Shown here: piece after piece, positions 27,047-35,369 of the stretch
How positions within the stretch are numbered: position 1 is the first letter of the stretch
How the letters are laid out: every line of letters starts with the position of its first letter
Assembly (NCBI GenBank): GCA_046330225.1
Contig: JAXLTD010000012.1
Span: 6,998-70,997, forward strand
DNA: 64,000 nucleotides
Source of the DNA: CANJIV01 sp046330225
GTDB taxonomy: Bacteria; Actinomycetota; Thermoleophilia; Solirubrobacterales; Solirubrobacteraceae
Direction: 5' to 3'
Made by a program: the position numbers and the translations under genes
The notes under the pieces: generated by a model
Seen by the model: only the letters and a program-made list of their open reading frames with translations
Database searches by the model: none
Told to the model about the DNA's origin: nothing

Positions 27047-27283
27047 TCAGGAGCCCAGCAGCGGCGCCAGCGGCAGGGCGAATCCATCGAGCAGCGGCGA
27101 CGTGAGGGTGCCGTCCGCCGGGACTTCGACCGCGAGCGCGGGGATGGACAGCCGGGAGAACTCGCCCTTGAGGTACTGGTGGTCACGAATCGGCTCGATC
27201 ACGACGACCTCCCCCTCGACCAGCCGCAGCGGACGGGGTCCTCGATCTGGAGGAACTGCTCGGCGGTCATCGGCACGGCTCCG
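27047..27283 (-). pseudogene. Remnant of a Uma2-family PD-(D/E)XK nuclease
   Basis: The ATG at 27283 opens TAEQFLQIEDPVR, then a frameshift near 27245 leads to LRLVEGEVVVIEPIRDHQY. This resembles the Uma2 N-terminus (TAEEFL...LVEGELV...P...HQ). After a short bridge the end reads GTLTSPLLDGFALPLAPLL, like the Uma2 C-terminal TSPLLPGFSLPLAELF pattern. The central part with the Asp/Glu-x-Lys nuclease residues, about 100 residues, is gone. What remains is a frameshifted, deleted relic. Uma2 genes are often multicopy and prone to decay. Confidence 0.6.
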
Positions 27284-27392
27284 ATCGTAGCTGGGGACCC
27301 CATCGCCACCACGAGGCGCGGACGACCGCCAATTCGCCCCTGCTCGGGATCCGGCAGCGGGGGGTTTGGAATCGATCATCTAGGCTCCGGCC

Positions 27393-27773
27393 ATGGCGCT
27401 CATCCACACCTGCTACCGGATCACCGACATCGACCGCTCGGTCGCGTTCTACGAGGCGCTGGGCTTCGCCGAAGTCGGCCGGATGCCGATCCGCGACGAG
27501 GCGATCAACGTCTTCATGAACATCCCGGGCGACGGCGACATGCCCAAGCTCGAGCTGACCTACAACTTCGGCGTCGACTCGTACGACCTCGGCACGGGCT
27601 ACAACCACATCGCGATCAGCGCCCCGGACCTCGACGCCACGCTGGCGCGGCTGGCCGCCCAGGGCATCGAGCCGGAGAAGCCGCCGTACTCCGTCCGGGA
27701 GGGCGGCCACCGGCTCTGCTTCGTGCGTGATCCGGACGGCTACCGGATCGAGCTCATCGAGATGGATGCCTGA
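27393..27773 (+). CDS. gloA: Lactoylglutathione lyase-like glyoxalase I
   Basis: A 126-residue vicinal-oxygen-chelate protein closely resembling bacterial glyoxalase I. The four metal ligands are in place: His5, Glu54 (PKLELTYN), His72 (YNHIAI) and Glu120 (RIELIE). Length matches the Ni-type short GloA. It detoxifies methylglyoxal adducts; since actinobacteria often lack glutathione, mycothiol or another thiol could be the cofactor, which is inference. TAGGCT lies 6 nt before the ATG. Its stop is overlapped by the Ppx/GppA start by 8 nt. Confidence 0.9.
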   Translation: MALIHTCYRITDIDRSVAFYEALGFAEVGRMPIRDEAINVFMNIPGDGDMPKLELTYNFGVDSYDLGTGYNHIAISAPDLDATLARLAAQGIEPEKPPYSVREGGHRLCFVRDPDGYRIELIEMDA

Positions 27774-29322
27774 GGACGCCGGCCCGCCAGCCGACCCGGG
27801 GCAGGACGGGCGCCGCACGGCGGTCGCCGACCTCGGCTCCAACTCGTTCCGGCTCGTCGTGTTCACCGACGTGCCGGGCTCGTGGTGGAAGCGCACCGAC
27901 GAGCTCTACGACGCCGTCCGGATCGGCGCCGGCATGCGCGGCTCCGGCGCGCTCCAGCCCGACGCGATCGACCGCGCGCTGCACACGCTGGAGCACTACG
28001 CCCACTTCTGCCGCGCCACCCACCTCGGCGCCGGCGACGTGCATGCCGTCGCCACGAGCGCCGTCCGCGACGCGGCGAACCGCGACGAGTTCCTCGCCGC
28101 GGCGGAGGGCATCACCGGGCTGAGCATCACCGTCCTCTCCCGCGAGGAGGAGGCGCGGTTCGGCTACCTGGCCGCCGTGAACTCGACGACGCTCGCCGAC
28201 GGAGCCGTCCTCGACCTCGGCGGCGGCTCGATGCAGCTCGTCGACGTGCGCGGCCGCCAGGCCGAGCACCTCGCGTCGTGGCCGCTCGGAGCGGTGCGCA
28301 TGACCGAGCGGTTCCTCGCGGACGGCGAGCCAAGGAAGAAGCAGCTCAAGGCGCTGCGGGCCCACGTGCGCGCCGAACTCGCATCCGCACCGTGGCTGGA
28401 CGACTGCGGCGACCGGCTCGTCGGCATCGGCGGCACGGTCCGCAACCTCGCCGCCGCCGCCCAGTACGCCGCGGGGCTGCCGTCGTTCGGCGTCCAGGGC
28501 TTCGTGCTCGAGCGGGACGCCCTGGACGGACTGATCGAGCGGTTTCTCTCCCTCACCCCCGCCGAGCGCGGCGCCGTGCCGGGCATCAAGCCGGAGCGCG
28601 GGGACCTGATCCTCGCCGGTGCGATCGTGATCCAGGCCGCGCTCGAGGCCGGCGGGTTCGACGCCCTCGAGGTGACCGAGGCCGGGCTGCGCGAAGGGGT
28701 CTTCTTCGCCCAACACCTCGCGCCGGCCGACCCGCCGCTCTTCGCCTCAGTCCGCGACGCAAGCGTGCGCAACCTCGCCGCCCAGTACCGGACCGACGAC
28801 GCCCACGTGCTCCACGTCGCGGCGCTCTCGCTCCAGATGTTCGACGCTCTCGCCGCCGCGGGGCTGCACGCCGGCGACCCGGAAGAGCGCGAGCTCGTGT
28901 GGGCGGCCGCGCTCCTGCACGACATCGGGATGACCGTCGACTACGACGACCACCACAAGCACTCGCGCTACCTCATCCTCAACGGCGGCCTGCCCGGCTT
29001 CGCGCCGCGCGAGGTCGCGCTGATCGCGCTGATGGCGCGCTACCACCGCAAAGGATCGCCTTCGGCGGGCGATCTCGCGCCGCTGCTGCGCCCGGGCGAC
29101 GAGGCGTGCCTGCGGCGCGGGGCGGCGCTGCTGCGGCTGGCCGAGCAGCTCGAGCGCAGCCGCGACCAGCTCGTGCGTTCCGTCGCCGTCGAGGCCGCCG
29201 ACGACGGACCGGTGCGCCTCGTGCTCGACACGGTCGGAGACCTCAGCGTCGCCCGCTGGGCGGCGGCCCGCCAGACCGACCTGTTCGAGGCAGCCTTCGG
29301 GCGGCCCCTCACGGTCGTCTGA
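27766..29322 (+). CDS. Ppx/GppA family exopolyphosphatase/pppGpp phosphohydrolase
   Basis: A 518-residue two-part protein. The N-terminal 300 residues are an ASKHA-fold Ppx/GppA domain with VADLGSNSFRLVVF, HAVATSAVRDAANRD, LSREEEARFGYLA, VLDLGGGSMQLVD and GIGGTVRNLAA. The C-terminal part is an HD-type domain with LLHDIGMTVDYDDHHKHS. It releases phosphate from polyphosphate or converts pppGpp to ppGpp; the fold does not separate the two. The start ATG 27766 lies inside the end of gloA, in a different frame, so translation is coupled. Polyphosphate kinase is not in the window. Confidence 0.9.
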   Translation: MPEDAGPPADPGQDGRRTAVADLGSNSFRLVVFTDVPGSWWKRTDELYDAVRIGAGMRGSGALQPDAIDRALHTLEHYAHFCRATHLGAGDVHAVATSAVRDAANRDEFLAAAEGITGLSITVLSREEEARFGYLAAVNSTTLADGAVLDLGGGSMQLVDVRGRQAEHLASWPLGAVRMTERFLADGEPRKKQLKALRAHVRAELASAPWLDDCGDRLVGIGGTVRNLAAAAQYAAGLPSFGVQGFVLERDALDGLIERFLSLTPAERGAVPGIKPERGDLILAGAIVIQAALEAGGFDALEVTEAGLREGVFFAQHLAPADPPLFASVRDASVRNLAAQYRTDDAHVLHVAALSLQMFDALAAAGLHAGDPEERELVWAAALLHDIGMTVDYDDHHKHSRYLILNGGLPGFAPREVALIALMARYHRKGSPSAGDLAPLLRPGDEACLRRGAALLRLAEQLERSRDQLVRSVAVEAADDGPVRLVLDTVGDLSVARWAAARQTDLFEAAFGRPLTVV

Positions 29323-29329
29323 CTCGGCG

Positions 29330-29827
29330 TCAGGCGTCCGGCGGCAGGGCGCCCAGCCGCGTCCCGCGCAGGATCCGGGAGCCCTTGATCCGGAGGTAGC
29401 GCCGGCCGCGCCGGGCCTCCTCGGCCGCCACGGCCCGCTCCATGAGCACGGCCTGCCCGAGGCCCACGATCACGCAGCCGCCGCCGATCCGCAGGCCGGC
29501 GTCCCAGCCGGCGGGCAGCCCGACGAGGAGCGTGAGCCCGGCGACGATGAGCGGGAGCTGCCAGAGCGGCGTCGGCTCGCCCGACCCCTCCTCCCCCGGC
29601 TGAAGCACGCCCGCGCGCTGGACGGCCCGGCGCACCGAGCGGGGCCCGAGCCAGCCCACCAGGACGGCGACGATCGCGAGCTGGCCGATCGTACTGAGCG
29701 GCCAGCGCCGCGCCTGGCTCGTGAGCGCCAGGAGCAGGATGCAGTCCAGCGCCCCGAAGCCGGCGAGGGTCGCGCCCTCGATCCGGAGGCGCTCGCGGTA
29801 CGTCGGGGGGCGGGGCGTCTGTGTCAC
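29330..29827 (-). CDS. Four-helix membrane protein, unknown function
   Basis: A 165-residue protein from GTG 29827, overlapping the hydrolase stop by 4 nt (GTGA). Four hydrophobic segments are visible: LAGFGALDCILLLALTS, IGQLAIVAVLVGWLG, LPLIVAGLTLLVGLPAGW and IGGGCVIVGLGQAVLM. It ends in a basic tail, RRGRRYLRIKGSRILRG. The first and last parts are likely cytoplasmic. No family is recognised. Coupled translation suggests a membrane partner for the secreted hydrolase. Confidence 0.7.
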   Translation of the reverse strand: MTQTPRPPTYRERLRIEGATLAGFGALDCILLLALTSQARRWPLSTIGQLAIVAVLVGWLGPRSVRRAVQRAGVLQPGEEGSGEPTPLWQLPLIVAGLTLLVGLPAGWDAGLRIGGGCVIVGLGQAVLMERAVAAEEARRGRRYLRIKGSRILRGTRLGALPPDA

Positions 29828-31143
29828 GGGAGCCGCTGCAGGAACGGCACGACGGTCTTCGTGAAGGTGTTGCGCGACGGCACGGCGAGCACCGGATCCA
29901 GGTGGCTCATGGTCACGTCCGAGACGATCTTCGAGGTCTGGATGCGCGAGGCCTTGACGAGCCGCCGTGCCCCGGCGGCCACCGCGCCGAAGGTGAGATC
30001 GGTCTGGAAGGCGTAGAGCGGCGTGTCGATCTCGCGCGTGTGGAACAGCCGCAGCCCGAGGAAGCTGCTCGCGGGGTTGCGCCCCATCGCGTTGGCCGCG
30101 CTGATGTCGAGGATCAGCCGGTTCGGGAAGTACCACTCGGTCGCATTCGGGCGCGTGGCCGCGAACGCCCGCGCAAACCGCTGGATCGGCGTCTGCTCGC
30201 CCGAGATCCACGGGCGCGGGTCGCCGCTCGCGGCCGCGTGGCCGGCGTGGAGCCGCAGCGAGCGGAAGCTCGGAAGCGACGTGTCGTCATCGAAGATGTT
30301 CCCGAGGAAGGACTCGTTCGTCGCCGTGTACGGCGGCTTGAGGGCGGCCGGCACGATCGCCGCGGACTGGAGCGGCGAGACGGCGCCCGGCGCGGCCGCC
30401 GCGTGCAGCGCGGCGAGCTCGAGGAAGATCGGGCCCGCCGACGGGATGCCGGCCCCGAGGGCGTCGTTGAAGAGGTCGCCTCCGCGAATCTTCGCCAGGC
30501 GCGACCGCGCCTTCGCGAGCGGCAGCGGCGCCGGGGAATTGCCCGCGATCGCCCCGAGCAGGCCGCCGTCGATGAGGACGAGGCCGGCGAGGTCGCGGTA
30601 GCCGGGGCGCCCATTGAAGTCCCAGGCAGCGTAGGCCGCGGCCGTCGAGGCCCCGCGGGAGTGCCCGCCGAGGATCACCGACCGCCGCCCGCCGTCGGCG
30701 GCGAGGCGCACGACCCGGCGCAGATCCTCCAGGCCGGTCTTCAGCCCCCAGTCCGCGGCGAACGGCGCCTGGGCGAGCCCGACCTGGCGGTACTTGAAGC
30801 CAAGGTAGTAGTCGCGAGCCTTGGCGAGATCATTGCCCGCGAAACCGGACGTGTCCTCGAGCGCCTCCTCCCGGCGGTCCAGCGCCCACACCTGGAGGCT
30901 GGGGACGCGGGCCACGAGGTCGTGCGCCACCGGCGCCACGCTGCCCGCGCCGCCGCCGGTGCCCGGCACGAGGACGAGGACCTTCGTGGCGCGCGGGGAG
31001 CCGAACGTCTCGATCCAGACCCGGTCGTAGCGGGCCGGCCCCGCGGCGGGAGCGCCCGGCACGGCGCGGTAGGCGCCAGAGGCGGGCGGGGCGCCGGCCA
31101 GCACGGCGCAGAGGAGGACGGCGGGCAGGCAGCGGCGCATCAC
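29824..31143 (-). CDS. Secreted alpha/beta-fold hydrolase/esterase
   Basis: A 439-residue protein with an N-terminal signal peptide (RRCLPAVLLCAVLAGAPPASGA). An alpha/beta hydrolase core follows: VLVLVPGTGGGAG, and the nucleophile elbow VILGGHSRGASTA (GHSRG). The likely acid is in LAGLVLIDGG; a late MSHLDPVLAVPS supplies the His. The cap between them is long. It probably hydrolyses esters outside the cell, with unknown substrate. MM at the start leaves a choice between 31143 and 31140. It overlaps the downstream four-helix membrane protein gene. Confidence 0.8.
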   Translation of the reverse strand: MMRRCLPAVLLCAVLAGAPPASGAYRAVPGAPAAGPARYDRVWIETFGSPRATKVLVLVPGTGGGAGSVAPVAHDLVARVPSLQVWALDRREEALEDTSGFAGNDLAKARDYYLGFKYRQVGLAQAPFAADWGLKTGLEDLRRVVRLAADGGRRSVILGGHSRGASTAAAYAAWDFNGRPGYRDLAGLVLIDGGLLGAIAGNSPAPLPLAKARSRLAKIRGGDLFNDALGAGIPSAGPIFLELAALHAAAAPGAVSPLQSAAIVPAALKPPYTATNESFLGNIFDDDTSLPSFRSLRLHAGHAAASGDPRPWISGEQTPIQRFARAFAATRPNATEWYFPNRLILDISAANAMGRNPASSFLGLRLFHTREIDTPLYAFQTDLTFGAVAAGARRLVKASRIQTSKIVSDVTMSHLDPVLAVPSRNTFTKTVVPFLQRLP

Positions 31144-31233
31144 GGTGTTCGGTCTCCCAGGGGACGGGGCGGGAGGGCGGACCCTACCCGGGCGGCGGCC
31201 CCGCCGCGGCGCTTGGGCGCCCGTCCGCTCGGC

Positions 31234-32466
31234 TCACCGGCGCCGCCGGCGCCAGAACGCCGCCTCGGCCCGCCCCAGCGCCGTCGCCGGCGGATCCCCC
31301 ATCCACCACTCGCCGGAGATCCGGCGCCAGTTCGCCTCGGGCTCGAGCTGCGCCAGGACCCCGGCGAGCGCCGCTTCGGCCCGCCGCGGCATCAGATCGC
31401 CGGCCGGGAGGGTGATTCGCCCGAGCAGCGTGCCGGCGGACCCGCCGCGCGCGCCGAGCGCGCGACCGCCGGTGCGCAGCAGCTCGGGCTCGATGCGGAC
31501 CGGTCGGTCCTCCACCACCCACGCTGCCACCGACCGGGCCGCCTCGAGCAGCTCCTCCGGGCCGACCGCGGTCGGGTCGGGCAGGTAGCCGAGCTCGGAC
31601 GCCGCGGCGTGGGCGGCGTCCGCGTCGCGCCGGGCGCCCGCATCGAAGAGCCGCCCCGTTGCGGCGAGCCGGCCCGGGTCCCGGGCGACGGTCAGGCCGA
31701 AGTCGAACACGGCCAGCGTGCCGTCGGCCCGGACGCGCCAGTTGCCGGGATGGGGATCGGCGTGCTGGCGCCCCGTGCGGTGCGGCCCGCCGAGGAAGAA
31801 CCGGACGAGCATCTCCCCGGCGGCGTCCCGCTCGGCCTGGCCGGCAGACGCGAGATCGGCGAGCGTGGCTCCGTCGACCCAGTCGCTCACCAGCACGGTC
31901 GCCGTGCAGAGCGAGGTGTGCGCCGCCGGGACCGCGAGGAACGGATGCCCGCGGTAGGCGCGGGCCGCGGCCCGCTGGGCCTGCGCCTCGAACTCGTAGT
32001 CGAACTCCTCGAGCGTGCGCTCGCGCAGCTCGGCGGCCAGCGCCGCCGGGTCGATCCCGGGCAGGAAGACCGAGGCCAGGCGCGCGACGGCGGACACGTT
32101 CTGGAGGTCGGCCCGCGCCGCCTCCTCCGCCCCGGGCCGCTGCACCTTCACGGCCACCTCCCCGCCGCCCGCCAGGCGGGCGCGGTGGACCTGCCCCGAG
32201 GATCCGATCGCTGCCGGCGCCTCGCCGGCCTCCTCGAGCACCGCCTCGGCGTCGTCGTCCCAGGCAGCCTCGAGAATCGAGCGCACCTCGCCCCAGGGGA
32301 GCGGATCAGGGGGCGCGGGCGGGCCGCCGTCGCCGTCGCGAAGGGCCGGCGGGACGACGTCGCGAACCTGCGCGAGCTTGCCCGAGAGGCCGCGCATGCC
32401 GCGCAGGAGCTCGGCGCCGCGGGCAGCGGCGTCGCGGCGCCGCGAGGAGGCAGGCTCGTCGGACAT
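31234..32466 (-). CDS. Divergent ABC1/AarF-like kinase paralogue
   Basis: A 410-residue ABC1-family protein, paralogous to the one at 23208-24590 (shared C-terminal pattern GDPPAT-LGRAEAAF). Several family motifs are altered. The KxGQ motif reads KLAQ in LSGKLAQVRD, the Ala-rich loop is AAIGSSGQVHRA, and the catalytic block is QHADPHPGNWRV with VFDFGLTV. The Asp-Pro-His-Pro-Gly-Asn and DFG triad residues remain. Other differences are a shorter N-terminus and a Gly/Pro-rich linker. Changed specificity or a regulatory role is possible. It starts at ATG 32466, with TACCGT 9 nt upstream. Confidence 0.85.
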   Translation of the reverse strand: MSDEPASSRRRDAAARGAELLRGMRGLSGKLAQVRDVVPPALRDGDGGPPAPPDPLPWGEVRSILEAAWDDDAEAVLEEAGEAPAAIGSSGQVHRARLAGGGEVAVKVQRPGAEEAARADLQNVSAVARLASVFLPGIDPAALAAELRERTLEEFDYEFEAQAQRAAARAYRGHPFLAVPAAHTSLCTATVLVSDWVDGATLADLASAGQAERDAAGEMLVRFFLGGPHRTGRQHADPHPGNWRVRADGTLAVFDFGLTVARDPGRLAATGRLFDAGARRDADAAHAAASELGYLPDPTAVGPEELLEAARSVAAWVVEDRPVRIEPELLRTGGRALGARGGSAGTLLGRITLPAGDLMPRRAEAALAGVLAQLEPEANWRRISGEWWMGDPPATALGRAEAAFWRRRRR

Positions 32467-32589
32467 CGGGCCGCCACGGTAGCGCCGTCGCCGCCCGCGC
32501 CGGGCGCCACATGTGGGCGTGAGGCAATCCACAGCCTGCGTTTATCGGGGGCTCAGGGCGCGCTACGGACGGGCGCCTAGGGTCGACGC

Positions 32590-32754
32590 ATGACGTGGAT
32601 TCGGAACCTGACCAGCCGCCGCAGCGCCGGCCCCGCGGCCAGCCGCCTGGCCGCGATCGGCGCGCTCGTCGCCCTGGCCGCAGCGGCCTCCGCCTACATC
32701 GCCCTCATCGCCGTCGGCATCGCCGACCGCGTGCTGAGCGGCGGCGTCTCCTAG
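32590..32754 (+). CDS. 54-residue single-pass membrane protein
   Basis: This short frame encodes 54 residues. TAGGGT stands 6 nt before the ATG (32578-32583), matching the leaderless pattern. A polar, basic start (TWIRNLTSRRSAG) is followed by one hydrophobic helix, LAAIGALVALAAAASAYIAL, and a short polar end. A terminator-like hairpin follows at 32764. Promoter, helix and terminator together support a real small gene. Function is unknown. Confidence 0.6.
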   Translation: MTWIRNLTSRRSAGPAASRLAAIGALVALAAAASAYIALIAVGIADRVLSGGVS

Positions 32755-32763
32755 CTCCCGGCT

Positions 32764-32781
32764 GCCCCCCCGCGGGGGGGC
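32764..32781. terminator. 18-bp perfect GC palindrome between convergent genes
   Basis: GCCCCCCCGCGGGGGGGC lies between the stops of the 54-residue gene (plus, 32754) and the lipoprotein gene (minus, 32811). It could end transcription from both sides. It has no T tract, so strength is uncertain. Confidence 0.55.
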
Positions 32782-32810
32782 GGGCGGGCAGGCCTGGCGG
32801 GCGGGACGGG

Positions 32811-33224
32811 CTACTGCGGGACGCAGCCGCCGCCGCCCGCAATCATGAACTTGATCTCGCGCCCCTCGGCGGTCATGACGATGTCCTGCTCTTGGAAGCG
32901 CGCGTCCCAGCCGGGCTCGAGCTTGCCGTTCTGGCACGCGCGGACGATGCGCCGCGCCTCCGGGCACTCGACTCCGGTCGCGGTGATCCCGATCGCGGAG
33001 GAGCCGCCGCCCTCGGGGAAGTCGAAATCGATCCGGCCGCACGTCACGGTGGCCGGCGGCGGCGGAGCGCTCGCCGTGATCGTGACGGGCGGCGTGGTGA
33101 CCGTCTGGGACACGGTCGTCGTGACCGTCTCGGTCTTCGTGCCGCCGCAGGCCGCCAGCCCAACCGTGGCGGCAACCACCGCGGCGCCGGCGGCGAGGCG
33201 GATGGCGTTCGGGACGGGACTCAC
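32811..33224 (-). CDS. Small lipoprotein with Thr-rich linker
   Basis: A 137-residue protein from GTG 33224, with TAGCCT 7 nt upstream. The signal peptide ends in a lipobox (GLAAC), predicting a lipid anchor. A Thr/Val/Pro-rich stalk (TETVTTTVSQTVTTPPVTIT) leads to a small globular domain with four Cys (VTCGRIDF, VECPEA, VRACQNG, GGGGCVPQ) that could form two disulfides. The domain may be a surface-exposed sensor or binding module. No family is recognised. It is divergent from the other lipoprotein at 33344. Confidence 0.75.
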   Translation of the reverse strand: MSPVPNAIRLAAGAAVVAATVGLAACGGTKTETVTTTVSQTVTTPPVTITASAPPPPATVTCGRIDFDFPEGGGSSAIGITATGVECPEARRIVRACQNGKLEPGWDARFQEQDIVMTAEGREIKFMIAGGGGCVPQ

Positions 33225-33343
33225 TCACGGCAGGCTATCCGCTCGGCGGCCCGGAGCGGCTGCGCCTGGGATCCGAAAGCGGCGCCGAAGCAGGGAGGCG
33301 GGGAGAGCGTGAACGCGCCACGAATGGATACGCTCCGCCCGGA

Positions 33344-33949
33344 ATGCGCCGCTGGCCCGCTGCCCTGACGGTTGCGCTTGCCTGTTCGAGCGCCCTCGCT
33401 GGCTGCCTGTGCAGCAATCCGTGGGACCGGCTTCCCGACCAGGATGCCGTGAACGGCAACATCGAAGCCGCGAGGAACGCCCTGTCCGAGCGGCCCACCG
33501 ACTGCGACCGGGTGCGCCGTGCGCTCGTGATCGCCCGCGACGTCGTCGACCGCTGGCTCGCCGACTATCCGGACACCGGCGGCGAGGATCGCCGCGATCT
33601 CCGCTCGTTCGCTTACGGCAAGGGCAGGGAGATCGAGAGTCTCCGGGGCTGGTACGCCGAGAAATGCCCGAAGGTGCCGATCACGGCGCCCAAGCCAACC
33701 GAGACGCAGCCGGGCCGGACGACCACGGGCGGCGCCGCCCCGGCCCAGCCCGGGCAGACGACGTCCACAACCGGGACGACGGGGACGACGGGGACGACGC
33801 CGACCACTGGGGCGACCACGCCCACGGAGGAGACCCTGCCGCCCGAGGAGACCCTCACCGAGGAGACCCCGACCGAGGAGACCCCGACCGAGCCGACCGA
33901 CGGGGCGGCGCCCGACGCCGGCACCGAGCCCGACACCTCGTCGCCCTGA
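33344..33949 (+). CDS. Lipoprotein with Thr/Pro/Glu-rich repetitive tail
   Basis: A 201-residue protein with a signal peptide and lipobox (ALAGC). Residues 25-110 form a helical, charged domain (AVNGNIEAARNALSERPTDCDRVRRAL) with Cys residues. The C-terminal 90 residues are low-complexity Thr, Gly, Pro and Glu with repeats TGTTGTTGTT and EETPTEETPTE, encoded by short tandem DNA repeats. Such tails act as wall-spanning spacers. TACGCT lies 9 nt before the ATG. Function is unknown. Confidence 0.7.
   Translation: MRRWPAALTVALACSSALAGCLCSNPWDRLPDQDAVNGNIEAARNALSERPTDCDRVRRALVIARDVVDRWLADYPDTGGEDRRDLRSFAYGKGREIESLRGWYAEKCPKVPITAPKPTETQPGRTTTGGAAPAQPGQTTSTTGTTGTTGTTPTTGATTPTEETLPPEETLTEETPTEETPTEPTDGAAPDAGTEPDTSSP
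33773..33886 (+). repeat. In-frame tandem repeats in lipoprotein tail
   Basis: Three exact copies of GGGACGACG (33773-33799) encode Gly-Thr-Thr. A 15-bp unit, ACCGAGGAGACCCCG and variants, recurs at 33824-33886 and encodes TEETP-type units. Both keep frame. Such units expand and contract by slippage, so the tail length may vary between strains. Confidence 0.8.
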
Positions 33950-33965
33950 CCTTGACGTCGGCCGC

Positions 33966-35282
33966 TCAGCCGGCGCGGGCCACGATCGGCGCGAGGACGT
34001 CGGCCAGGCCCGGCTCGCCGAGCTCCTCGAGGTCGTAGCTCGTCTCCCGGATCGGATGCGCGCATGTGACGAGGCGCCCGAGATCGATCGGCGTGCCGGC
34101 GATCACCGCGTCGCATGGCGTGGCGTCGATCGTCGCCTGGAGGTCGGCGAGCTGGTCCGCGGAGTAGCCCATCGCCGGCAGCACCGCGCCGACGTGCGGG
34201 AAGCGGGCGTAGGTCTCCGCGATCGATCCCGCGGCGTAGGGCCGGGGGTCGACCGGCTCGGCGCCCGCCTGCCGCGCCGCGACGGTGCCGGCCCCGAACG
34301 GCATGCCGCCGTGGGTGATGGTCGGGCCGTCCTCCACGATCAGGACGCGCGCCCCGGCGAGGGACGGCCCGACGTCGAGGCGCACCGGCGAGGCGGCCCG
34401 GATCACGGTGGCCTCGGGGTTCAGCGCCGCGACGGAGTCCAGCAGGCGGCCCGCCTGCTCGGGCGTGGCGCTGTCGAGCTTGTTCACGACGACGACGTCG
34501 GCCATGCGCAGGTTGGCCTCGCCCGGGTGGTAGCGGGCCTCGTCGCCGGCCCGCAGCGGATCGGCGACCACGATCAGGAGATCCGGGCGGTAGAAGGAGA
34601 GGTCGTTGTTGCCGCCGTCCCAGATCACGACGTCGGCCTCGGCCTGCGCCTGCTCGAGGATGGGGCCGTAGTCGACGCCGGCGTACATGACCATCCCTGC
34701 CGCGACGGGCCGCTCGTACTCCTCGCGCTCCTCGATCGTCGGGTTCGAGGCGTCGATATCGGCGAGCGTGGCGAAGCGCTGCACGGCGATGCGGTCGAGG
34801 TCGTGGTAGGGCATCGGATGCCGGACGAGCGCGACGCGCAGGCCGGCGGCGATCAGCAGCTCGCCAACCCGGCGGCTCGTCTGGCTCTTGCCGCTGCCGG
34901 TGCGCACCGCGCACACCGCGACGACCGGCTTGGTGCTCGGCAGCGCGGTGGCCCGCGGCCCCAGGAAGCTCACGTCGGCCCCGGCGGCCAGCGCGATCGA
35001 GACCCGGTGCATGACCTCCTCGTGGCTGAGATCGGAGTAGGCGAAGACGACCTCGTCCACGTCGTGCTCCCGAATCAGCGCAGGGAGCTCGGACTCGGGC
35101 CGCACCGGAATGCCCTCCGGGTAGCGCGGCCCCGCGAGCGCCGCCGGGTAGACGCGGTCGTCGATGCCCGGGATCTGGGCCGCGGTGAACGCGACGACCT
35201 CGGTCGCGGGGTCGTCGCGGAAGACGACGTTGAAGTCGTGGAAGTCGCGACCGCCGGCGCCGAGGATGACGATCCGCCGCAT
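33966..35282 (-). CDS. P-loop protein resembling cyclic 2,3-diphosphoglycerate synthetase
   Basis: A 438-residue protein. The N-terminal 130 residues are a Rossmann-like domain opening with RRIVILGAGGRDFHDFN and containing VDEVVFAYSDLSHEEVMH. A P-loop domain follows: VVAVCAVRTGSGKSQTSRR (Walker A) with later VIWDGGNNDLSF and VVVVNKLDSA (NKxD-like, so GTP is possible). The layout matches archaeal cyclic 2,3-diphosphoglycerate synthetase and its bacterial relatives of unclear role. If active it would make a cyclic diphosphoglycerate solute from glycerate-2,3-bisphosphate. Assignment rests on remembered family features; the alternative is a general GTPase. Confidence 0.6.
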   Translation of the reverse strand: MRRIVILGAGGRDFHDFNVVFRDDPATEVVAFTAAQIPGIDDRVYPAALAGPRYPEGIPVRPESELPALIREHDVDEVVFAYSDLSHEEVMHRVSIALAAGADVSFLGPRATALPSTKPVVAVCAVRTGSGKSQTSRRVGELLIAAGLRVALVRHPMPYHDLDRIAVQRFATLADIDASNPTIEEREEYERPVAAGMVMYAGVDYGPILEQAQAEADVVIWDGGNNDLSFYRPDLLIVVADPLRAGDEARYHPGEANLRMADVVVVNKLDSATPEQAGRLLDSVAALNPEATVIRAASPVRLDVGPSLAGARVLIVEDGPTITHGGMPFGAGTVAARQAGAEPVDPRPYAAGSIAETYARFPHVGAVLPAMGYSADQLADLQATIDATPCDAVIAGTPIDLGRLVTCAHPIRETSYDLEELGEPGLADVLAPIVARAG

Positions 35283-35369
35283 GCCACGCGACCCTCTCAC
35301 ATTCCTGCCGGGCGCTGCGGCGCAGGCGAGCGGGCCGCCGGGACCGGCGCCGGCTGCGATGCTGTGAGC

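Noticed and set aside
33773..33886. Possible CRISPR-like short repeats
   Set aside because: The units are contiguous, 9 and 15 bp, with no spacers, and keep the lipoprotein reading frame.
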